The position numbers were made by a program, and so were the translations under genes. The notes below the pieces were generated by a model. That model was given only the letters and a program-made list of their open reading frames with translations, did not search any database and had not been told where the DNA came from. From Gloeocapsa sp. UFS-A4-WI-NPMV-4B04 (lineage in GTDB: Bacteria; Cyanobacteriota; Cyanobacteriia; Cyanobacteriales; Chroococcidiopsidaceae), in assembly GCA_019359535.1 (NCBI GenBank), contig JAHHHE010000039.1, positions 1 to 34,218 on the forward strand: a stretch of 34,218 bases of DNA, read 5' to 3'. Of the stretch, positions 17,452 through 25,613 are shown piece after piece (positions within the stretch are counted from its first letter, which is position 1; every line of letters starts with the position of its first letter).

Positions 17452-19392
17452 TTAAGCTTCAAGCTTTACCATCTTGGCGTGAGAAGGCTTACCTAATTCA
17501 TTAAGGTAGAACATCATGTAGTAACCAGGTGGGTAAAGATTGGCATTTTTCGGAGTTTTAAATTTGATAGAATTATCTTCTAAATCCGCATCTTCAATTG
17601 GTAAATCTGCTAACCGTTGCCCATAATCAAAAGAATGAGTAACTGAACCCAACTTAACCAGAACTACAGAACCTTTTTGGGTGGCGTTCTTGACTGAGAT
17701 ACTGCTAGATGTATTGTATTTGAGCCTTTCAGGAGCCTTGGCTATTTCAGGACGATCACCTGGTAAAAACAAATATGGTGGACTGAATATCTCTGCTTGC
17801 CATATTTCAGACGGAACGAAAGGTTCTGTATCTTTCTCAGCAAAATAACTTTGAGGAGCTTTGTAATATTCATCCAGTGTAAATTCTTTATCCTGGCCTG
17901 ATTTGTCTTTCAGCTTGGCAAACTTAAACAATGTTTGAGAATTTCGTATTAGGTCAACATGAAGTGTGCCATCTTTTTCCCTTGCTGTGCGATTAGCATT
18001 CCCGCCAATAACCAAAACACGCGCATCTGGTAGTAACAATACCCCATTATGATAAAGTCTAGGAAGTTTAGCAGGGTTCATGGGTTTAGCGGTGTAACCC
18101 CCTAGGGCTTTGGCATCGGGAGTCATGAGTAAAGGTTCATAGACTGGTCTGTATTCTGGAAATTCACCACCATTGACTACCAACACTTGCTTATTGGGCA
18201 GAATCACTGCTTCGACGTTAGCTCTAGGCTTATCTAGAAAGTTACTGACAATTTCCCACTTACCATTCTTTTCTCCACTCTTATGGGGGGATATCCAACG
18301 CTGTAGGCTAGTAGAAACCTTTGCTCCTTGAGGAAAGTCCGCTGTTTTACCTCCTCGTCCAAAGTTGATATCGTTAGTGCCAATAATACCTCCAAGTAAT
18401 AAAACATCTTCAGAGTTAGGAACTTGCACAGCCGTTCCATAAGCTTTAGATGTTTCTTCTCGTTCGGCTCCTACCTCAAAACTGACAGATAATTTACCAT
18501 CTTCGTCTTCATCGATAGACATTAAATAGCTTTTTTTGCTAGATTGTGGCACTAAAACCCCACCGATACCAGCGTCATCCCCAGTGATTAATAGTTTGCC
18601 GTTAGCAGTTGGGAAGACGCGAGGGTACAGGTCTATACTATCGTAGGCATCAGTATCGCTGATTTTGGTATTGAAGGGACTGTTTTTAACGCCTGTCAGG
18701 TCAATATAGTGAAATTTTTGGGTTTTAGGATCGTAAATTTCTAAACTTTGATTAATTTGGTTGGGTTGCTCTAATTTAAGACCAGAAAAGATAACTACTT
18801 TGCCATCGGCTAGAGGAATTAAGCTAGGATACCAACGTCCTTCTTTGAGTTGTCCTAAAGCAGACCACTTGCCTGTTCTCCAATTATAAAGATTAACCTG
18901 TCGAGAACCTGTAAAAGCTCCCCCAGGGTAGTAACGTCCAGTACCACCGATAAACAGAACATTTCCATCGGCTAGTTGCAAATGACCAGAGCAAAATAAA
19001 TCGTTGATTTCGCCATATTGCATTGTCGGTGGTGAATCAATACGCTCATATTTTCCAGTTTTAGTATCTAAAAGAGTAGTATTGTTGATGACATCATAGT
19101 TTGTGACATTAACTCCTTCTATAAATTTAGGTTCTCCGTTGTCAATAACTACGGTGTTGCGGAAACTACTACCATTAACGCTCAACACCTTGCCATTGGG
19201 AAGGAGTATAGTATGCACAGATTGCATCAAATTTTTTTTAGCAGGTAGAGGAACGCTTTCCCATGCCCCCATTTCCTCTTTAACACTGACTATTGGTTGA
19301 GCGATCACCTCGTCCCAGCCACAGACAGTAATAGTTACAGCCAAGATAAAAGCTAGAAAAACTGAAACGATCTGATTCTTATTAACTGACAT
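17452..19392 (-). CDS. Exported copper radical oxidase (galactose/glyoxal oxidase-like)
   Basis: 646 residues. A signal peptide covers about residues 1-31 (hydrophobic 9-23, cleavage near VIAQ). A kelch-type seven-bladed propeller and a C-terminal DUF1929-type domain follow. The whole copper-radical constellation can be placed by motif: C134 (FCSGHLQL) with Y188 (GRWYPS) for the Cys-Tyr thioether cofactor, Y447-H448 (RLYHNGVLLLPDARV), and H586 (SVTHSFDYGQR). The tryptophan that stacks on the cofactor in galactose oxidase is not obvious at the expected place, as in glyoxal-oxidase-like members. The family reaction oxidises an alcohol or aldehyde and reduces O2 to H2O2. It is the best candidate in the window for a peroxide source outside the cytoplasm. 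Confidence 0.9.
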   Translation of the reverse strand: MSVNKNQIVSVFLAFILAVTITVCGWDEVIAQPIVSVKEEMGAWESVPLPAKKNLMQSVHTILLPNGKVLSVNGSSFRNTVVIDNGEPKFIEGVNVTNYDVINNTTLLDTKTGKYERIDSPPTMQYGEINDLFCSGHLQLADGNVLFIGGTGRYYPGGAFTGSRQVNLYNWRTGKWSALGQLKEGRWYPSLIPLADGKVVIFSGLKLEQPNQINQSLEIYDPKTQKFHYIDLTGVKNSPFNTKISDTDAYDSIDLYPRVFPTANGKLLITGDDAGIGGVLVPQSSKKSYLMSIDEDEDGKLSVSFEVGAEREETSKAYGTAVQVPNSEDVLLLGGIIGTNDINFGRGGKTADFPQGAKVSTSLQRWISPHKSGEKNGKWEIVSNFLDKPRANVEAVILPNKQVLVVNGGEFPEYRPVYEPLLMTPDAKALGGYTAKPMNPAKLPRLYHNGVLLLPDARVLVIGGNANRTAREKDGTLHVDLIRNSQTLFKFAKLKDKSGQDKEFTLDEYYKAPQSYFAEKDTEPFVPSEIWQAEIFSPPYLFLPGDRPEIAKAPERLKYNTSSSISVKNATQKGSVVLVKLGSVTHSFDYGQRLADLPIEDADLEDNSIKFKTPKNANLYPPGYYMMFYLNELGKPSHAKMVKLEA

Positions 19393-19442
19393 AATAATTA
19401 AGAGATATTAAAGATAAATAAGCAATTAGTTCTGTGTAAGAT

Positions 19443-20453
19443 TTAACCTAGAAATTTACTAATTTGATCTAATTCTCTTTGAGTAGCATTGATAGCTTCC
19501 CTAGCGATATCGTAGGCGCTTGGACATTCATTTTCAGCATCTTCACCAGGAATCCAAAACTTACGCCGAGTCAAACGAAGTGAGTTAACAAAAGCAGGAA
19601 TGGCATTGAAAATTTCAATTGCAATCGGACCATTATATACCTGTAAAATTGGTTTTAAAAATGATTGCCAAGGGAGCCAGCTAGTATGAACTACCCCGCG
19701 ATCAGGAGGAGAAATCTGCACATAATGAAGCCGCTCTTCTTCCGCAAGATGTAGCACTTGCTTATTGAATATTTCAGGTCCATCGCCATCTAGAATTTCA
19801 TGAGCGCTATCAATCACTACTCCTACTTGCTTACTAGCAACTCCATCCAAAAATTGAATTAATTGCGATAATTTGTTAGGACCAGGAGTTTCCCAATGAC
19901 TAATAGGTTCAATTGCTAATTTAACATTTCGTCCCTCTGCATATTGACCCAATTCATTCAATATTGACTGAGCATCATGATAACGAACGGCTAAATGCTC
20001 CTGAAGCTGATCACTCCAAATCAGATCATTAAAATCAGTAACCGGAAATACACCATAAGGAATAATAATCGGTCCCATCAAAATTTCACCTCTAAGTGCA
20101 GCTGTAATATCAACTCGTGACTTGAGGTACTCCAATGCAGCTTGTCTTTGTTCTAGATAGGGAGAACTTGGATCGAAAGTACGGGTAGTACCGACATTGG
20201 TAGCTATTTTGATATGTTCTAACCCTTCTGAATCTAGAGCGCACCTTAAATTAGCGTAATCCTGAATGTCTTTTTCGTAATTTTTATCTGTGCTAGACGC
20301 AATAGGAAACTCAAAGCCGGTGTAACCAAACTTGTGCAACTCTTTTATATGTCTAAGAACTGTTTGCTGAGATTTTAAATCACTAGGATTTAAATTGGTA
20401 GTAAATAAAAAGAAACTCAGGTAAATATTAGGCAATGATGATGAGTAGCTCAT
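19443..20453 (-). CDS. Sugar isomerase/epimerase-fold TIM-barrel protein
   Basis: 336 residues, no signal peptide. It has the pattern of the xylose-isomerase-like/AP-endonuclease-2 superfamily, with metal-ligand candidates in VKLAIEPI (Glu), VGVVIDSAHEI (Asp and His), LHYVQISPPDR, and PIAIEIFNA (Glu). The spacing is like that of ketose 3-epimerases of the tagatose/psicose type, which need a divalent metal. The exact substrate cannot be told from the sequence. It lies 50 bp upstream of the copper radical oxidase on the same strand. A second member of the superfamily, exported, starts the cluster at 24382, so two related sugar-handling proteins act in the same locus. Confidence 0.82.
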   Translation of the reverse strand: MSYSSSLPNIYLSFFLFTTNLNPSDLKSQQTVLRHIKELHKFGYTGFEFPIASSTDKNYEKDIQDYANLRCALDSEGLEHIKIATNVGTTRTFDPSSPYLEQRQAALEYLKSRVDITAALRGEILMGPIIIPYGVFPVTDFNDLIWSDQLQEHLAVRYHDAQSILNELGQYAEGRNVKLAIEPISHWETPGPNKLSQLIQFLDGVASKQVGVVIDSAHEILDGDGPEIFNKQVLHLAEEERLHYVQISPPDRGVVHTSWLPWQSFLKPILQVYNGPIAIEIFNAIPAFVNSLRLTRRKFWIPGEDAENECPSAYDIAREAINATQRELDQISKFLG

Positions 20454-20629
20454 ATTAATTTTTTGTGATTGTTGGTTGAATCCAAAAGTTATAAATTAAC
20501 CCTTAATATCAATTAAAACGTCACTTGCTTTGTAAAGATACAAAACAATTTCAATTCAATTTACATTATAAGTAACTCTAAATTGATGAAATGAATTAAA
20601 CAATCCCAACTACAAGTTCCAAACTTAAA

Positions 20630-21034
20630 TTAGTATCCGTTCCCTGTCAGCCACTGAAGTAAACCTTCAGGATTTTCCATGACAGCTTTGGGATCAAACA
20701 TAGGCCATATATACACAAGTCCTTCTTCGTTAAGACGAAAGAAGTTGTGCAAAGTATAGAGAGTTCCTTTGGTTGTCCTCATTTGCCAGATACCGCTTGC
20801 TCTTGGATATTCAATAGTAATATATAGCACGTTTACATCACTAACGCGGGTTGCAACCCCACTAACAAAACGCACAACATCTTCACGACCGTTTATAGTT
20901 CTTTCACTAATTGGGCTAAGAAATTGAATATCAGAAGAAAACTCGACTCTTGAAAAATCAGCTGTTGCAAAGGCACGAAAATAGTGATTAATAATGTCCC
21001 GATATTCTTCTTGCTCTTTTCGAAATTTGTACAT
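20630..21034 (-). CDS. NTF2-fold (SnoaL-like) protein 1
   Basis: 134 residues from the ATG at 21034, chosen because TTGGAGA lies about nine bases upstream; the TTG at 21049 overlaps that site and is less likely. The layout fits the SnoaL/NTF2 superfamily: helical start (YRDIINHYFRAFATADF), then FLSPISERTINGREDVVRFVSGV and a C-terminal four-strand sheet. Members are small enzymes (isomerases, cyclases, dehydratases) or binding proteins. No catalytic residues can be named. It follows the other NTF2 gene after 19 bp and is probably in the same operon as the multicopper oxidase. Confidence 0.75.
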   Translation of the reverse strand: MYKFRKEQEEYRDIINHYFRAFATADFSRVEFSSDIQFLSPISERTINGREDVVRFVSGVATRVSDVNVLYITIEYPRASGIWQMRTTKGTLYTLHNFFRLNEEGLVYIWPMFDPKAVMENPEGLLQWLTGNGY

Positions 21035-21068
21035 TTTAAAAATCTCCAAAAATTGTAAAGTTAGACAG

Positions 21069-21458
21069 CTAAAGTGGTTTGTTGTTCCAAATTTGGCGGT
21101 TAATTTTCCATGTACTATCTTCTTTTTTCATTAACCATAATGCTTTAAATTTAACCTGTCTTGATGAACTACCATCTTTTGGGCGAATTGTAGCAATAGA
21201 AGTGCCTATAACGTAACCAAAATCACCCATGACTTCGATTTCTTCAGCAGTAAAAACTGGGTCTATATCATTGTTAGAAATCTGGTCGGCAAATCCTTCA
21301 ACAATATCGGAACTACCGCATCTATCAACTACTCCTGGAGCCATCCAAAGGGCATTTTCTGTATACATCTGTGCGTAACTAGACAAGTCTGCACATCTAA
21401 CGTTATTGGGATAGTCTTCTTCAAAAACATATTTGATCTGGTCTTTATCTCTAGACAT
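21069..21458 (-). CDS. NTF2-fold (SnoaL-like/DUF4440-type) protein 2
   Basis: 129 residues from the ATG at 21458. AGGAG lies ten bases upstream of it; an ATG nine bases earlier sits too close to that site. The N-terminus reads MSRDKDQIKYVFEEDYPNN, and the C-terminal sheet (GTSIATIRPKDGSSSRQVKFKALWLMKKEDSTWKINRQIWN) is a classic SnoaL/DUF4440 ending. The start codon overlaps the last codons of the multicopper oxidase (stop at 21451-21453), which is typical of translational coupling. Its partner gene is 19 bp downstream. The substrate is unknown. Confidence 0.78.
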   Translation of the reverse strand: MSRDKDQIKYVFEEDYPNNVRCADLSSYAQMYTENALWMAPGVVDRCGSSDIVEGFADQISNNDIDPVFTAEEIEVMGDFGYVIGTSIATIRPKDGSSSRQVKFKALWLMKKEDSTWKINRQIWNNKPL

Positions 21459-23133
21459 TATTGGCATTCTCCTTTGGAAGAGTATTATTTTTTTTATCTT
21501 TATCCAACAATTCCACAAATTCCATCATGCCTTGATCTTCATGATCAAGAATATGACAATGCAGAGCGAATTTACCGATAAAATCGCTATAACGAGTTCG
21601 GATTACTTGTGGTTGGTTTTTTACTACCAGAAGTGTATCGCGCCAGATTGTTTCCGGTTTTTTATTTGGGCCTTTGCGCGTATGCTGAAAGGGATTTACA
21701 TGAATATGAAATGGATGAGCAGGAAAGAAAGGTGCTGTATCTATTGTTTCTAATTTCCATTCTTCTGCATGATTTAATTTCAACTCACGAGTAAAATTAT
21801 GATTAAATTCTCTCCCATTAATATCAAAATTTACCTGAGTTGGGCTCTGACAAGTTTCAGGAATGCAACTAAGATTAAATGTTACTTGTTGAGTACCAGT
21901 AATTTCTTGAGCTAGAATATCAGGCGGAGCCTCTTGCTTTTTGACTTCTGCCAGTTCATCATCATTAGGCAATCGCATCTTTAAAGGTTGCCCTTTAACC
22001 ACAACTTTAGCTAGAACCTGTCCTGCTTCTCCAACCCCCATAAGTGAAGTTTGCGGTGTATTAGGAGCATCAACCAGTACATATTCCTCAGAGCGAGAGC
22101 TTGGAGACAAGCGGTTCATTTTTACTAGTACATCACTACGATAACCTGGTTCAAGTTCTATTTTCTCCCAGTCATCAATATGACCTAAAGGAATACCATC
22201 GACTGCAATTTCATGAAATTTAATAATACGATTATCATCAACATGACGCAGTTCTAAACTAATTCCTTCACGTATTCCCCCATGAATGAAACGCCAATGC
22301 TGTACTTCTCCTGGTTGTATTTCGATGGTAGGAACAAGCTGTCCATTGATAGTAGTATGACGTTTTGATCTCTGCCATGCACCAAGTCTAAAATCACTAT
22401 AATTTTCTATTTGCCCTTGTTCATCGTAAACAATTTGTTGGAAGATAAAAATATTTTCTTTAGCTGCTGCAATCTCTGGTAAGCGATCTAGTCCTCCTTC
22501 TACAATTAAAGCTCCAGCCATTCCGCTCGAAACTTGTAAAGCAGTGGAACCATGAAAATGAGCATGATACCAACTACTTCCTCCTGGATGATTTTTCGGA
22601 AGGGTCATTTGAATCGGGTATTCGGGAGGATTATCGCTCAAATTTTGAGTCGGTGGCATTTGGTGCAATACATTATCACTAATTCCGCTAGGGGAAACAT
22701 GAAGTCCATGAGCGTGAAAGTTAGTGGTATTGAAAGCACGAGGTCTGTTTTCATTGTCTGACGTTGGTGGATTCGATTCTTGCGGTAAGTTATTGATCAA
22801 ATTTATCTTGATAGTATCCCCTGGCTGCATACGCAAAGTTGGACCTACCAATTTTCCATTATAAGAACGAAGATTAACGTCACATCCAGCAATTGTATTT
22901 TGTCCGTATTTAACTTCTAGAGTTGTTTCTAAAACTCCACTTTGAGATTTAATCTCCTCAGGATTTTGAAAATAAGCACCGCCATATTTTTGAATATCTA
23001 TTGCTGACTTTTCACAACCAGATTTAACAGAATTCGTAATAGACTGAGCGAAAGTTGGTGAATTACAGGTGAAGACTAAGACAGTTAAGATTGTTAATAA
23101 TAACTTTGCCCAAACTTGCAGTATTTTAAACAT
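21451..23133 (-). CDS. Exported three-domain multicopper oxidase (laccase-like)
   Basis: 560 residues. A signal peptide covers about residues 1-30 (TFAQ). All four copper-binding motifs are present: H140-x-H142 (NFHAHGLH), H190-x-H192 (WYHAHFHG), H473PFHIH (with VNPFQ), and H525CHILDHEDQGM with M536 as the likely axial type-1 ligand, which suggests a moderate redox potential. The family oxidises phenols, amines or metal ions and reduces O2 to water. The closest textbook relatives are bacterial laccases and CotA/CueO-type enzymes, but the methionine-rich CueO insert is absent. Its stop overlaps the next gene, an NTF2-fold protein. It lies 139 bp downstream of the first gene of the cluster. Confidence 0.92.
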   Translation of the reverse strand: MFKILQVWAKLLLTILTVLVFTCNSPTFAQSITNSVKSGCEKSAIDIQKYGGAYFQNPEEIKSQSGVLETTLEVKYGQNTIAGCDVNLRSYNGKLVGPTLRMQPGDTIKINLINNLPQESNPPTSDNENRPRAFNTTNFHAHGLHVSPSGISDNVLHQMPPTQNLSDNPPEYPIQMTLPKNHPGGSSWYHAHFHGSTALQVSSGMAGALIVEGGLDRLPEIAAAKENIFIFQQIVYDEQGQIENYSDFRLGAWQRSKRHTTINGQLVPTIEIQPGEVQHWRFIHGGIREGISLELRHVDDNRIIKFHEIAVDGIPLGHIDDWEKIELEPGYRSDVLVKMNRLSPSSRSEEYVLVDAPNTPQTSLMGVGEAGQVLAKVVVKGQPLKMRLPNDDELAEVKKQEAPPDILAQEITGTQQVTFNLSCIPETCQSPTQVNFDINGREFNHNFTRELKLNHAEEWKLETIDTAPFFPAHPFHIHVNPFQHTRKGPNKKPETIWRDTLLVVKNQPQVIRTRYSDFIGKFALHCHILDHEDQGMMEFVELLDKDKKNNTLPKENANNV

Positions 23134-23201
23134 TGTTTTGCTAGTCTACCAAAATCTTGAGATATTAATATTGGTCAGTTTATATATTTCAAAACTCAAA
23201 G

Positions 23202-23245
23202 AACAATTCAAAATTCAAACCACAAAATATGAATTTTGAATTGTT
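23202..23245. repeat. Perfect 15-bp AT-rich hairpin in the cluster's first intergenic gap
   Basis: AACAATTCAAAATTC (23202-23216) pairs exactly with GAATTTTGAATTGTT (23231-23245) around a 14-base loop. It lies between the IolE-like gene and the multicopper oxidase. It could be a weak terminator or mRNA-processing site, or a fossil of a small mobile element. There is no T-run typical of a strong rho-independent terminator on either side. Confidence 0.6.
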
Positions 23246-23272
23246 GAGCTACTAAATAGCTGCTGTAATAGC

Positions 23273-24382
23273 TTACAAACCCGTTACATTACGTAGATAA
23301 GTCCGAGCTAAAATTGCATCTCTTAAAGGATTGGTTTTATTAGGGTCTTGTTCTGCTTCCACTACAAGCCACCCTTCATAGTTGGCCTTAGCAAGTTCTT
23401 TTAAAATCGGTTCAAACTCAATTGCACCTTTGGTGTCACCTGGAACAGTAAATACACCTGCTCGAATTGAATTTAGAAAGCTACGACCTTTTTTGATGGA
23501 GTCATCCAAAACAGACTGACGGATATTTTTCAGGTGGACGTGCTTAATGCGATCAGCATATTTTTTTGTGACTTCTAGGGGATCGACTCCTACGTAATAC
23601 AAATGACCAGTATCAAGCAGCAATTTTACATTTTCAGGGTCTGTATTTGCCATTAACCGATCAATATCTGCATCGTTTTCTACTCCTGTACCAACGTGCG
23701 GATGGTAGCACAACTGCATACCTTCTTTCTTCGCTATTGAGCCTAGTTTATTCAATCCGTCAGTTAGATCCTGCCATTGCTTGTCAGTAAACTTTGGTCT
23801 GTTAGGCAAAGGCGCAAGTGGTGTTTGATGAACAGCACCACCCATTTCGGCTACCACAATACTTGTACCACCTATTTCCTTCATGAACTGCATCTGTTTC
23901 TGGAATTCTTTGAGCGTTTCATCGCTTTTTTCTTCCACAGTAAATGTAGTTCCCACCCAAGGTTCAGAAATAGTTAAGTTACGAAGTTTTAACTCTCTTT
24001 TCAAAACTTTCATATCTTGTGGGAACTTACCTGACATTTGCGAACCTTTGAAGCCCGATAGTGCCATTTCACTGAGAATCTGCTGATAACGGATAGGAGG
24101 ATTGAGATCAATAGTAGGATCGTCACTATTACTCCACCCGGTGGGCGTAATGCCTAAGTACACTTTTTCTGGATTGAATATAGGTGCTTTATCTGAAGCG
24201 GTAACTAGAGATACTAAAGACGATGTATTGTCGCTGTTTATGGCGGCAGTGGCAGGAGAAATTAAGTAAGTTATTCCCAAAAACATCAGTGCCACTAGCA
24301 CAATGAATAAGTGACCAATAGATTTCAATCGGTGATAATATGTAGAATTATTCATCTCACGCTTACTTTGTTCTTTCAACAT
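23273..24382 (-). CDS. Exported IolE-like sugar isomerase/dehydratase-fold protein
   Basis: 369 residues, or 360 if translation begins at the second ATG (24355). An N-terminal hydrophobic segment (IGHLFIVLVALMFLGITYLI, then SPATAA) looks like a signal peptide or anchor, unusual for this fold. The TIM-barrel body has the hallmarks of IolE (2-keto-myo-inositol dehydratase): CYHPHVGTGVE, LLLDTGHLYYVGVDP, RIKHVHLKNIR and WLVVEAEQDP, supplying Glu, Asp, His and Glu metal ligands. The reaction would be an isomerisation, epimerisation or dehydration of a sugar or inosose, here outside the cytoplasm. It is the first gene of the minus-strand cluster, so the 335 bp upstream should carry the main promoter. 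Confidence 0.82.
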   Translation of the reverse strand: MLKEQSKREMNNSTYYHRLKSIGHLFIVLVALMFLGITYLISPATAAINSDNTSSLVSLVTASDKAPIFNPEKVYLGITPTGWSNSDDPTIDLNPPIRYQQILSEMALSGFKGSQMSGKFPQDMKVLKRELKLRNLTISEPWVGTTFTVEEKSDETLKEFQKQMQFMKEIGGTSIVVAEMGGAVHQTPLAPLPNRPKFTDKQWQDLTDGLNKLGSIAKKEGMQLCYHPHVGTGVENDADIDRLMANTDPENVKLLLDTGHLYYVGVDPLEVTKKYADRIKHVHLKNIRQSVLDDSIKKGRSFLNSIRAGVFTVPGDTKGAIEFEPILKELAKANYEGWLVVEAEQDPNKTNPLRDAILARTYLRNVTGL

Positions 24383-24717
24383 AGTTTATTTATACCAATC
24401 TATATGGCTTTGCTAGATTTTCTTAGATCAATAATGGGTTTCCAACAGTGAGCAGTAACTAGTTTAGAACTTACACATCTACACCAAAGTAGGGAGCTGG
24501 AACAAGTAAGTGTTCCTTTTAGTAAGTTTTGTCAGATGTGTTTAGATATAGTTTTTATTGCTAAGGTAGAGCAAACATTACCGTTCTAACTAATCATAAA
24601 TCTTCCCTGCTGTTCAGTCTGCTTGAATACAGTAAAATTACTGAATTATCTGCGCTTTTGAGGTACTAAGTAGCTAGGTGAAATTAAGTATAAAATACGA
24701 GAGGTTGGTAATTATAG
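24383..24717. other. Intergenic region upstream of the oxidative cluster
   Basis: 335 bp with no gene, ending on the right at the IS1 terminus. It should contain the promoter for the cluster's first gene on the minus strand. A TATAAA lies only six bases before the ATG at 24382, too close for that start but compatible with the internal ATG at 24355. No operator or riboswitch could be recognised. Confidence 0.4.
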
Positions 24718-24781
24718 GGGTTTGCTGAATAAGCAGTGGATATGTTAGAAAGAAAGAGTTAACAAAACTCAGTCAGTCTAC

Positions 24782-25590
24782 ATGAAGTGTCCACAGTGCC
24801 ACTCCTCTAATCTTCGCAAAGACGGTCATCAGAATGGCAAGCAAAGGTTTGAATGTAAGGATTGTGGTCGTCTTTTCCGAGAATCTTACGAGGTCAAAGG
24901 TTATCACTCTCAAGTCAAAAAGATTTGGCTAGAAATGTACTTGAATGGCATGGGATTCCGCGCTATTGAAAGAGTAACAGGAATTCACCATACGACTATC
25001 ATGAACTGGGTCAAAAACTCAGCACAAGGGCTACCAGAAGATGAAGAAGACCATCCGACTGTAGCCGAGTTGGATGAACTTCAAACCTAATATTGGTCGA
25101 AAAACCGACAAAATCTGGCTTTGGACAGCCATCAATCATCATGCTCCTGGCATTTTAGCCATGGAAATAGGTGATCGTCAATACTGTTCGGTTAAGGTTG
25201 TTAATTGACAATATTCTCAACAGAAGTACAAGAATAGTAGCCTTTCAGTATCTGAAAAGTCTTAGTTTTTAGTTATCCGAACCGTATTGAGGTGATCGTA
25301 GTGGTCAAACTTTTGCCCAGCTTTGGCAGAGAATTGAAACCTGGAAAAGTCGCAGGTATTTAACGGATGGGTATTGTGTTTATGCCAATTACATCAACCC
25401 AGAAAAGCATTTAGTCTTATCCAAAATTCTCTTGACCAGAGTTGAAGGAGAAAATACGAGATTAAGGCATTATTTAGCTAGGTTACATCGAGCAACTCTT
25501 TGTTACTCAAAATCTCTTGAGATGTTACGATGTTCCGTCCGCCTATTGATGCACTATTTAAGATTTAGGACAATTCCCCTAGCCACCTGA
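24782..25590 (+). pseudogene. IS1-type transposase, frameshifted and split
   Basis: The first 102 codons match the intact copy at 33063-33749 almost residue for residue: zinc-ribbon CPQC…CKDCG, then a helix-turn-helix region ending ELDELQT. One extra A near 25088-25092 (ACCTAATATTGG against ACCTATATTGG) creates a stop. The DDE domain continues in another frame, is split by the MITE at 25179-25289, and resumes to the stop at 25588-25590. Inactive. Confidence 0.9.
25179..25289. mobile_element. 111-bp MITE, copy 2, with 10-bp target duplication
   Basis: Inverted relative to copy 1 (1501-1611), same length, about one base different. Its ends are CAATACTGTTCGGTTAA and, in reverse complement, CAATACGGTTCGGATAA. 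It is flanked by perfect direct repeats AGGTGATCGT at 25169-25178 and 25290-25299. The uninterrupted IS1 copy B has a single AGGCGATCGC at that place, so this is a clean transposition event. It has no coding capacity and needs a transposase supplied elsewhere. Confidence 0.93.
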
Positions 25591-25613
25591 TCCACTGCTG
25601 GTTCAGCAACGCC

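Larger units (their letters stand above)
24718..25613 (+). mobile_element. IS1-family element, copy A, interrupted by a MITE
   Basis: 896 bp. The right end (reverse complement GGCGTTGCTGAACC…) and left end (GGTTTGCTGAATAAGC, two changes from GGCGTTGCTGAATAAGC) match the termini of the intact copy B at 33040-33813. Its length equals copy B (774 bp) plus the 111-bp MITE, a 10-bp target duplication and one extra A. That bookkeeping closes exactly. The left-end mutations, a frameshift and the MITE make it immobile on its own. Confidence 0.88.

Noticed and set aside
21451-23133. Copper-efflux oxidase (CueO) for metal tolerance
   Set aside because: It lacks the Met-rich insert, and no copper transporter or regulator lies nearby; context favours an organic substrate.
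24363-24382. TATAAA box as the promoter of the oxidative cluster
   Set aside because: Only six bases from the first ATG and with no convincing -35 box; kept only as a remark.
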